A stretch of DNA of 64,000 bases from Argopecten irradians (Eukaryota > Mollusca > Bivalvia > Pectinida > Pectinidae): positions 39,791,604 to 39,855,603 of the forward strand of contig NC_091142.1 in assembly GCF_041381155.1 (NCBI RefSeq), written 5' to 3'. The translations under genes and the position numbers were made by a program. The notes below the pieces were generated by a model. That model did no database searches, was not told the DNA's origin, and worked only from the letters and a program-made list of their open reading frames with translations. Within the stretch, counting starts at the first letter, position 1, and each line of letters begins with the position of its first letter. Positions 50,401 through 62,400 of this stretch are shown here, piece after piece.

Positions 50401-53400
50401 GGAAAATTTTAACTTCTTTTGGATAAAACCCCTAATTTTTTTTTACAAAACTTAGAAGTTATTTTCATGAGTATCAAGCATATGTGCAATCTGAAGAATT
50501 AAAAAAAATGTAACAGAAGCACAGTCTGGTCATAGAGTAACGAAGAAAGATGTTTTGTTACATATTTTGTTATGATTCAGGCTTACTACAAAACTTAAAA
50601 GTTAGTTTCATGAGTATCAAGCATATGTGCAATTTGAAGAATTAAAAAAAATGTTTCAGAAGCATATTCTGGTCATGAAGTAACAAAGAAAGACGTTTGC
50701 TTCATATTTTGTTAGGATTCAGGCTTACCTATGTATAAATCTGAAAACAATTTATATGATAAATTAAATTGAGATTTATTAGTCAAGGTTTGTATTTCTC
50801 AGACTGACACAGGTGGAAACACAATCCAAGGAAAAAGAACAACTGATCACGTGTGAAAAAGAACAGTGAGTAATTAATTAGTTCAGTAGCAAGATTTGCA
50901 TTTTTACTTCCAATGTCACAGTGCTCAAGTACGCATGCTCCAATCACGATCTTTCTCTGTCCACGTGTGATGTCTTAGGCTTTCTTCATTTGGTGGATGC
51001 CAAACAGTTAACCAACTTAAAACGTTTAAAATCTCTTGTTGGTACTTTCAAATTTTGTAACTGAGAGAAAGTCTATGGTTTATTAGGATGTTTAAGTTAA
51101 AAATGCTCCTCTGCCGACAGATCATAAACAATACTCATTAATTGAACAATGATTGGTGTTTAATCATGTTTTAATATGAATGATTAACACAAAAAATAAT
51201 ATATAATAATTTATTTTGCTTTTTGTGCATGCACAATCAATAATTCATTCCATATAGGACATAGTGACACAGAATTTTTTCTGGATGCAATTAACTATTT
51301 TTAATATTTTTGTCTTGGAGTAAAATAAGAAGCTCAAACTTTTCAATGGTGGTAATGGTGTAAAGTAAGTAAGTTTTGTAACTGAAGAAAAATACTAATT
51401 TGTCTGTTCCTGTTTTTGATAATGAAAAAATGTCTTTTGTCAGCAGTGGAGCATGTTTAATGTTTGACTTCTGTATTCAATGGTGAAATTTAAATTATTT
51501 GTCGCTTTAAGCTATATGCTAATGCTCTTAATTACACAATATGGAATAAAAGAAGATATTTATATTTAAGTGACACGCCATGATATTTTAAACAACAGTA
51601 CTTTTGAATTACTGTAAACATACTTATTCAGTGTTAATTTTATTTTAGCACTTTTTGCACTCTCTTTGAAACACTTTTTCATCTAAAGGCTATAACACTA
51701 AAATTTTGTGTAATAAGGTATTTTCAGTATTGAACCATCAACTTGTGCTGATTTATATCTGCGCTAATAAATGATGATTAACATATTTTCGCATTTTTGC
51801 TTAATTTTAAATGTGCTAAAATGAGTAAATTTACATTAATAACTAATTGTTGAACAACCTTAGTGACATTCATATTGTATATTTCAGTCTAATCTTGGAG
51901 GTGAACAACCTTCAGAGGACGCTGGACTCTCGTGATGAGGATGTTGAACAGGCCGAGAAGGAACTGTATGAGATCCGTGAATACATGACAGAAAAACTGG
52001 AGACCCTAGACAGGCTGAAATTGGAGGCTGAGGCTAGAAATATGGAGCTGGATAAGTGTCAGAAGGAAAACGTAAAACTCAGGGTAAATATGGTACCACT
52101 TGTGCATCACCTCAAATGTAAGAAAAAATCTCAAGCAAGGCATTTTCTACAAGAAAGATAAGAATTCAAGATGTTTTGCAGCAGAAGTAAAGTCTGGTCC
52201 TCAAGTGGCTATAATGTACAGTATAACTTGTCCAAACTGTCTAATTGGGATACCTGTGTACAATTTACACTGTAGTAGATATAATTATAAAAGTAATACT
52301 GTAAGGACTGGTTTAGTTGTTAACAGGTAGTGGATGCAATGGGATATCTTCATAATATAGTGGTAGATATAAGGTTGTGTAGTTACAGCTAAACTAGAAA
52401 TAAGGGTGGAAGGTATCCAATAGGGATAAACAATATATCTGATAGGTCAAGGTATTAGCTGAATGTTCAATAACCTGTTTCTAGTTGATAAAAATCTTAT
52501 CAATATGATATATGGACAAATTCTTCAAATGCTTCTGTTGATCTAAAAAAAATATTGTCATTCTGCCGATTACGATAGTTACTTAACTATAGAGTGTGAA
52601 GCTAGGATACAGGTATTTTGTCAGTATTCTTTTGAGGTTCTGAGCTTTTGAGCACACAGATAATATGTATTATTTGAGTCCAATGTTTTTGTCTTTGCAA
52701 TTACTTGTATATATGATGTTTTAATATCAATTTCAGGACAATTGTGCTGTGATGCAGTCTTCAATCCAAGAGTTTAAGTAAGTCCATATTTGAGTTCTGT
52801 TTATTATGCATTCTATTTCTTTTGAAACTTCAGACTTCATTCATTTCCATTTAGAAAAGTGTTAATTTTCAGTTATTGGAAAACTTTATGAAATATGTCT
52901 ATGATCTATATTAGAATAACTCCTCTTTATCAGGGCGACGGTACAGAGCAATGCTTATGAGTTGTCGGAGACTAAGGGCCACGCATCTCGTATGTTACAT
53001 GAACAAGCTGAGGAGTTGAGAGAATGTAGTCAGTCGGCTACGGCTCTCACTGACAAGATGAACACCCTGTTACAAGAGCTTCGTCGTAAAGTCGGCATCT
53101 CCACACAACAGGTCAGTAGCAGCTTTTCTTTGTTAAATTCATCAGCAAAATGACATAAAGTTTACTGAAGGCTATTCCATGTAAACATTTACCTCAGTAC
53201 CCATACAAACGGCTTTGAAATAAACCATTCCCATGTATGCTTCAATTTTCTCTCTGACTACGTTACTTGTACATCTGTTTTGAAATTAATTCCTGGAGTG
53301 ATTACTGGAATATATATATAGTTAAAATGACAAATACATATCAATACATTCTAATCATAGAAAGAAATATATTATCAATGAGTATGTGGGATATCCAGTG

Positions 53401-56400
53401 GGATGTAATTTTCGTGTATATAACAGAAAAGATCTTTTTGTGTACCAAGCTTCTTAATGCTTAAAGATGATAGTCCAATGACAATAAACTACTGATTTAT
53501 TTTCACTTTTCAGAATGCACCCACTAATTCTGAAGTTTGTAAAGAGAATCCTGATGTAGAGGAACCTTGTGAGAATAATAAAAATAAAAGAAATTGTAAA
53601 GCTAGAAAATCATTTTTGTCAGAGATATTCCTGGCCGCGTCCAAAAAGGAAACCAGTCTTGTCTCGCCTCTAAGGGAGGAGTACGGTAATGGATCGGATG
53701 AGGTAGGGGAAGAGAGTCCCGGGTCTGACCAAAACATCTCCGGGATATATCCTCTACAGAGTAGCACAGAGGTGAGCCCAGCCACCATCAGCAGGAACAA
53801 GTTAGGCTCCTCAAGTTCTAGTGCATTTGCACCAGTACGGACTGGTCAGAGCCTGATAGTTCCGCAGGCAGGGCCTTTAGGTTCATCTAGTGATAAGGAT
53901 TCTACCGACGAGGCCATTAATGTGAACCAGGAAAGTAATACCTCCGAACCAGTCAGCCAACCAGAGGAGACTCTCACTCAACAAATCAACACAATCAACG
54001 AATACTTCACAGAAATCATCCGTCTAGCCAGCATTGTGGAGAAGGCATCACGACTGTCTATTGATGAAGTCAACGCTGATAAGTAAGCGGATTCTAGTCT
54101 TTTTGGCGGTCTGTATTATCATTGGGAAATAAAGTACCAAAGCTATCTAAATGATACTTTTCTACAATGCTGATTTATATATAATGCTTATGCATCTTCA
54201 GTATAATTAATTAAGATTGACCGTTTTGTAAAATGTTTGAAGTTATTAAATTTGTTGTTATAATTTTTAACCTTAGATAAACAACATGGAGTAATGATTA
54301 TGTTGTCAAATCAAATGTTCTGTGGCCTGGTGTTGGCAATTACTTAAAGTGTGACAAACAATAACATTGAATTGCCTCTTGAAGAGAGTGGAGCTTATGG
54401 TGTTATCTGTAACTATGTGTACTGACATTGATTTCTACAATAATTTTGGATTATAGTTGTTGTGATAGATATGGACAATCATTTAAAGGAAGGAAAATGC
54501 TGAATTTTAAGAAATCCAACATGCCAAATGGGTCAAAATTACCAGGTCAGGTTTTGGTGCAAGTCCAGAGATGAGCTTTGCTGTTGTTCTCCTTGAGGAA
54601 TAGTTGTAAAATAACCACTACAAAGGAGACTTTTAACAGATTTGTACAGTTGCATCTATTCTAATAAAGTTTACATTTTGTTGGTTTGTTTTAGTGAGGA
54701 ATTGCGACAGAACATCCAGAGACTACAGATTGTAGAACAGGATGTTGTGAGGAAGGAAAAGGAAGTGGTACGACAGAAGGAAGTTATAACAACACTAGAA
54801 CAACGACTGGAAAATATGGCTGAGAACCTCGAACGTTTCTCTGACCAGGAATCTCTCATTATGGTAAGTAACAGTCTTGTGACTGAGTTTGAGTCACCAC
54901 CAACCTTGCATAATTTTAAGAACCTGGAAGTTTCAATGATGTTGGTTGCAGTCAAATATAACACTTGTTATGACCCAGAATAACAGAAATGAGAAACCAG
55001 CAGCTAAATTCAAAACACAATTTAATTATATACAATATTATACAGAGATGGTTTACAATATCTAAAGTAATTGGTGGTGGTACAAGAGTAATACGATGAT
55101 TTAAAGTGTTACTTATCTGTATGCGAATGTCCTGGTATAATCCTTGATTCTTCCAGGTTTCAAATTAACAATAATCAAAAATCCACGAGGAAAATGAATG
55201 TCCACAGATGATTTGTAAAGTTCCAGGCAATATGAATAAATCCACACAAAGTGTTGTAATAATCCACAGATAAAGTCACAATAGCTCTCCCAATAGAATC
55301 TAATATGGCACTGTACAACTCTTGATATGTCTCATTACAGGTCTCATTACAGTTCTGATTAGCTTTGGACAGTTGGAGTATATATAGCTAAACCCTATTT
55401 CAAGAATATTGGAGAACCTTCTACTTCTAGAAATATCTAACTAAAAACAGTAAACAAATAAACACACAGAACTTTCTGGAAATAGATCATTCTAGATCTC
55501 TACTTATAATCAACATTTTTACAAACATATTTGTTTATACGATGATAATATTCTAGAAAGTTCTATAACCTAAATTAATTATGTGAACTTTATAGGATGT
55601 ATTGATAATATAGCTATAGGAGTTATCTTCCCTATCTAATAACTACATGTATTTAGTGTCATACATAACACACCCCTCCTTAAAGAAAAGAAAGTTTTCT
55701 TGAAAAGGAAACTTTCTTGAAATATCAAGTAACGTTTAAATCCTTGATAAGGCATCAGCCAGAATATTGTCTTTCCCTTTGATATGTTTGATGTCAAGAT
55801 TGTACTCTTGCAAAGTCAAACTCCACCTGAGAATTCTTTGATTTTTGTTTTTCATTTTCCCAATGAATGTTAATGGGTTGTGGTCGGTGAAGACCAACAC
55901 AGGCACAACTGTAGTGCAGAGATACACATCAAATTGGTTCAAGGCCAAAATCAACGCTAAACATTCTTTCTCAATGGTGGAATAATTTCTCTGGTGTTTG
56001 TCAAACTTTTTCGAGAAATAACAAATTGGATGGTCAATTTGTTCAATACCTTCTTGCATCAAAACAGCACCAACACCTACATCGCTGGCGTCAACAAACA
56101 GTTTAAACTGTTTATTAAAATCTGGAGCAGTCAGAACTGGTGAGTTTGATAATATGGCTTTCAATTTCTCAAAGGCAGACTTACATTCGTCTGACCAGAC
56201 AAATTTGACATTTTTCTTTAACAAAGCAGTAAGTGGAGCTGCTATAACAGAGAAATTTTGACAAAATTTTCTGTAGTATCCAGCCATACCAAGAAATCTC
56301 ATCAGCTCTCTCTTGCTTCCAGGAGTTGGAAAATCTATAATTGATTCTACTTTGGCCTGAACAGGTTTAACCTGCCCCTGTCCTACAACATGGCCTAAAA

Positions 56401-59400
56401 ATTCAACAGTTGCATGACAAAATTCACATTTCAATAAGTTTACAGTCAATTTCATAGTAGTGAGTCTTTCGAAGAATTCACGAATCCCGCGTAGATGGTC
56501 TTCCCACGTGTCGTGGTAGTTGATGACGTCATCAATGTATCCATCACAGCCTTCCAGGTCTGATATCACGCAGTTAAGAAGACGTTGAAATGTTGCCGGG
56601 GCATTCTTCATACCAAACGGCATAACTTTGTACTGGTACAAACCTTGTGAAGTTACAAATGCAGACACTTCTTTGGCTCTTTCTGTTAATGTCACCTGCC
56701 AATATCCTTTCAACAAGTCAAACTTGCTTACGTTCTTAGCTTTGCCAACTTTGTCAATACACGAGTCAATCCTTGGAATTGGATAAGGGTCTGTTTTACT
56801 GACAGAGTTAACTTTTCTGAAGTCAGTACAGAACCGGTATGTCTTGTCTGGCTTTGGTACCAGAACACATGGAGAGCTCCATTCACTTTTGCTTGGTTCA
56901 ATAATATCATTTTCCAACATGTATTGAATTTCTTTCTTTAAATGTTCTTCTTTCAAAGGATTGACACGGTAAGGATGTTGCTTGGCAGGTGTTGCATCTC
57001 CCACATCCACGTCGTGATAGATAGCATCTGTTTTGCCTGGTGTATCCGGAAACAAATGCTTAAACTCAAGTATCAAATCTTTCAGTTCATTGCGTTCCTT
57101 TCCTGATAGATGACATAGTTTCTTGTCCAAGTTCGCGAGCACATCTGAGTTCCGTAACTTAAGACCACAGTCTAAACCTACATCTTAAGCTTGTACACCA
57201 CCATCTAAGTCTAATTTACAAATATCAGCTGTACTTTCACTTTGTGATGGTACAGAGGCCAAAGTAGCAATAGGTTGAGAGGTCTTGCTCTCTTCTCTAT
57301 CTACATATTTCTTAAGCATATTAACATGACATAATTGAGTTTTCTTGCGCCTCCCTGGAGTTTGTACAATGTAGTTAACATCATCGACCTTTTTCTCAAC
57401 AACATAAGGTCCAAAATATCTAGCTTGCAAAGGCTGACTCGGTATTTGTAATAGAGCCAAAATTTTGTCACCTGGATCAAAACTTCTTGCACGGGCATCT
57501 TTATCATACCATGTTTTCATTTTGGTTTGAGTAACGGCCAAATTTTCTTTTGCTAGTTCACATGCCCTTGTCAACCTTTGCTTAAAGTTAGACACATACT
57601 CTAAGATATTCACTTTAGAATCTTCTTCCAAAATTTTGTCTTTCAAAATTTTCAAAGGACCACGTACAGTATGTCCAAACACAAGTTCAAAGGGACTGAA
57701 GCCAAGAGATTCTTGTACAGATTCTCTAACGCCAAACAACAACATGTGTATGCCTTCGTCCCAATCTCTTTTGTTTTCAAAACAATAAGATCTCATCATA
57801 TTCTTCAATGTCTGATGAAAACGTTCTAAAGCACCCTGAGACTCTTGATGATAAGCACTAGACTTATACTGCTTGATCTGGAGCTGGTACATGAATTGTT
57901 GAAAAATACCAGACATGAAATTCGAACCTTGGTCCGACTGGGCAGCTTTTGGAAGACCAACCAATGTAAAGAATTTAACCAAAGCCTTGACTATGTTAGG
58001 GGCCTTAATATTTCTGAGTGGAATGGCTTCAGGAAAGCGTGTGGAAGCACACATAATAGTTAAAAGATACTCATTCCCAGACTTAGTTTTGGGTAGAGGA
58101 CCTACACAGTCTATAATGACTCTACTAAATGGTTCCTCAAATGCTGGAATTGGGTGCAGAGGTGCCACAGGGATTTTCTGATTAGGTTTCCCTACCACCT
58201 GACAAGTATGACAAGACCTACAAAAATCAGCCACATCCCGTTTCAACTTGGGCCAAAAGAAGTGATCTAAGATCCTGTTATAAGTCTTGGTAACACCTAA
58301 ATGCCCTGCCATAGTTACATCATGAGATAAACTCAGAATATCTTGCCTATACCTCGGTGGGACAACTATTTGATTGACAACCTTCCAGTCTTCTTTGGGA
58401 GACACATCAGGGGGCGCCACTTGCGCATCAACACACCTGACTGACGGAAGTAACAAACCGGGACTTTCTCAGCCTCTTCCTCACTCAAAGCCCGATTACA
58501 CAATAAGGAGATTTCAGGATCTTTCTCCTGTTCTACTATAAGCTCCTCTCTAGACAAAGATGATTTACTCATCATGTCAGACAAAGAAGTACCCTTGTTA
58601 GGAACAACTCTATCACTATCAAAGTCTACAGGATTGCTCAAAAGATCACACTTGCTCCCGACATCCTCTATATCATGAGCCAAGAAAGTGTCACCTAACC
58701 CTGGACTATAATGATCCTCAACTACTGCAACATCAGAAACCTTCTTACTCATTGAACGAGTTACAGCACAAGAAGGGAAAATACCAGGAAATTCCTGTTG
58801 AATAGTCTCAGCATCATCTGTTTTATCAGGGATACTGGACACTAAGGGATCTACCCTAACTTTCTCTCCAGCCAAGTCATTGCCTAAAATGAGCGACACG
58901 CCCTCTATGGGAAGTTCCTGTCTAACACCAATGGTGACAGGCCCAGTAACCAAGTCTGACTTTAAATAAACAGAATGGAGAGGCACATTAACAAAACCTA
59001 ACTCTACACCTTGAAGCAAAACACTACTACCAGATGAGGTCTCCTCAGACAAAGGCACTACGCCATCTAATATCAAAGAATGAGAAGCCTCAGTATCTCG
59101 CAAAATCTTCACAGGTTTCAAGTTGGTAATATCACTAGTAAGTGAAACAAAACCTTCAGAAATGAAGGGAGAGTACTTCTCCAAGACACTATCAGACTCT
59201 GAGCTCTTAATTTCAACAGACACTTTAGAATCTTCCACAATATCACTAAGTTTCTGACTAGGCTTTGACATAGCTAACACAGAAGGAACTGACTGTTTAC
59301 GCCTTTGCTCCTTACGCTGGAGAGAATAACATTCAGACATAACATGCCCTACTTTCTTGCAGTAATTACAAACAGGACCAGAAGAAGACCCCCACACCTG

Positions 59401-62400
59401 CCCTATGATCTGTTTTAGAATCAGACTTAGTTTTATCACCTAATTTAGGTTTGTCGTTGGAAGGGCCACTAAAGGTTGGGTTCCTAGGCTGACCAAATTT
59501 ACTAGTACCTGTGGTACTGTTTTTGTCTTGAGAACTGTTTTTAACAAATGAGCCTTTGTGGGTGAGAGCGTAATCATCAGCCATTGTAGCTGCTTCACTA
59601 AGTGTTTCAACTTTTCTCTCATCTAAGTTAGTTTTTATGTTTATGTGGACACAACGTTTAAACTCCTCTATCAACAATAATTGCCTCAATTTACCGAAAT
59701 CCTCATCAATTTCTTTAGAATCACACCACCTATTAAATAATTGTTCTTTTTCTCTGGCAAATTCTACATGAGTTTGTTCATCTCTCTTTCTCGAGTTTCG
59801 AAATTTCTGGCGGTAAGCCTCAGGAACTAACTCATAAGCTTTCAAAATAGCTTTCTTGACTACTTGGTAATTTGAAATCTCATCTACAGATAAAGAAGAA
59901 TAAATGTCTCTAGCTTTACCAATCAAGACACTCTGAAGAAGCATTGTAAGCTTATCTTCAGGCCATTTCATACTATCAGCTATTTTCTCAAAATGCAGAA
60001 AATACTTGTCAACTTCTTTCTCTTGAAAAGGAGGAACTAACCTAATGTTTCTACTGACATCAAAACCTCTGTTTCCTTGTAAACCCTTAAAAGTTGAATT
60101 ACTTGAACCGTCTTGAGAAGCTAGTTCTAATTCTTTCATTCTAAGTTCTGTTTCAGCTTGAATTTTCTGCTTCTCTAGCTCTAACATCTGATCTCTCTCA
60201 ATCTCTTTTTCTTTTAATTCTCTTTCAATTTCTTTTTCTCTTAACTCTTTTTCTTTGTCTATTTCTTTTTCTCTTAACTCCTTTTCTATTTCTCTTTCTC
60301 TCATTTCTTTCTCTTTATCTATTTCAATTTGTCTTAGTTTCATTTCATGTTCAAGTTCCATTTGTCTAATTTGAATTTCTGAACTGACTGTTTCCTCTAT
60401 ACTATCTAATGCACTAGAGTCAAATTTGCCATTGTCAACAAAATATCTTATAATTACATTCCTAATTTCAGCTTTCCTCCATATTAGTTTTGATAGTAAG
60501 GCCTAAATGTTTACCCAATAACAGTAAATCCTTCTTACTAACTTGCAAAAGAACTTCCAGGGATGGCGCTTTAACAAACTGTTCTACCTGCATAGTAGTC
60601 ATGTTTATCTAGCTGTTGGTTTCAAATGTAAACTCCAAGTTTAAACACAAATTTTGAAAATTTCTTAATTAATTTTTCAAAGTTAGATTTCACAAATAAA
60701 ATATCAATCTCGGACACGAGCCCCCAATTCTGTTATGACCCAGAATAACAGAAATGAGAAACCAGCAGCTAAATTCAAAACACAATTTAATTATATACAA
60801 TATTATACAGAGATGGTTTACAATATCTAAAGTAATTGGTGGTGGTACAAGAGTAATACGATGATTTAAAGTGTTACTTATCTGTATGCGAATGTCCTGG
60901 TATAATCCTTGATCCTTCCCGGTTTCAAATTAACAATAATCAAAAATCCACGAGGAAAATGAATGTCCACAGATGATTTGTATAGTTCCAGGCAATATGA
61001 ATAAATCCACACAAAGTGTTGTAATAATCCACAGATAAAGTCACAATAGCTCTCCCAATAGAATCTAATATGGCACTGTACAACTCTTGATATGTCTCAT
61101 TACAGGTCTCATTACAGTTCTGATTAGCTTTGGACAGTTGGAGTATATATAGCTAAACCCTATTTCAAGAATATTGGAGAACCTTCTACTTCTAGAAATA
61201 TCTAACTAAAAACAGTAAACAATTAAACACACAGAACTTTCTGGAAATAGATCATTCTAGATCTCTACTTATAATCAACATGTTTACAAACATATTTGTT
61301 TATACGATGATAATATTCTAGAAAGTTCTATAACCTAAATTAATTATGTGAACTTTATAGGATGTATTGATAATATAGCTATAGGAGTTATCTCCCCTAT
61401 CTGATAACTACATGTATTTAGTGTCATACATAACACACTGTATCTGGGAAAGTCATTACAGTGCTAAAAGTATATTGCCATGTAGCAATCTCAAATCATG
61501 CTATACCGTCTGGCTATAGGTTTATTCTAATTATCCGCATAGTAGATGTTTGCAACCATGATGTCAGTGTGAGCAAATCATGGAAATATTTTTTTTGCAG
61601 AAATAATTTGTTGGAAAGATCCAATTCAAATCTAAGTTAATTTTGACATCATGCCTGTTTTGGTGTATACGGTTGAACTGTTTGTAAGTAAAAGTCCATT
61701 ATTTCAAGTATAAATCCTGACGGACCTGCAGATTTTGATATGGGTTTCTAATGGTTTTGTCAAGGCTCATCTGAAAACAATATAAAGTCACCAGATCCGT
61801 CTTTAATTCTTAAAATGAACAACTAGACCCAACCAGTTAAACCGTTTAAACAAAAACGGATGAAATTTCTTCTTTTTTAAATGATCTCATAATCGATTTC
61901 TGTGGTACAGAGCCAGAAGGCAGAACTGATGGACCTACGGTCTCAGCTGAGGGCGCTGGAAGGTGAGAAGCAGGTACTCAAAGACCAGGTGAAGGAAGCC
62001 GTGGGTAGGATGTCAGAGAAGTCACAGGGAGGAGAAGGATCATCTAATATCACAGAGGTCTTCAATCTTAAAATGAAGGTACATATGGACTGTGTACTAC
62101 ATATTTAATGCTCTTTTATTTGTGGCTTTCTATGGTTCTTGCATACAAGTACCGGTAGATGTTCCAGACCAAAAGTTGTAAGATAGGATATCCATAATAG
62201 GGTGATTAAAACTGAAAAACTTTGTAAATGGTGATACAAGTGCTAAATGGTAATTTCTGATCCTATTTAAGAAGTATTTAAACCTTTGAAATGTCAGTAA
62301 AATTACATAATAATACTCCCTGCATGCTGTCTGCCAATAAAGTACCAGGTAAGTAAGAAAGGGCCAATCAGTGACTTACTAACTCCTTACTGCTGCCCTT

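Larger units (their letters stand above)
54966..61435 (-). mobile_element. Gmr1-like Ty3/gypsy LTR retrotransposon, antisense in intron 21
   Basis: 6,470 bp. Order on the minus strand: 5' LTR (61435-60731), primer-binding site, Gag with SCAN-like domain and CCHC knuckle, protease, integrase, reverse transcriptase-RNase H, polypurine tract, 3' LTR (55670-54966). Integrase before reverse transcriptase is the order reported for the Gmr1 group and differs from ordinary gypsy elements. The flanks share CACT (54962-54965 and 61436-61439), the likely target duplication. The LTRs are equal in length and differ at roughly seven positions by eye, so insertion is recent. The coding region is broken by three single-base frame changes and an in-frame stop, so this copy is not autonomous as read. 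Confidence 0.93.

Noticed and set aside
57845-58181. Plus-strand frames across the retrotransposon integrase
   Set aside because: Antisense shadows of the integrase; the minus strand carries all catalytic motifs.
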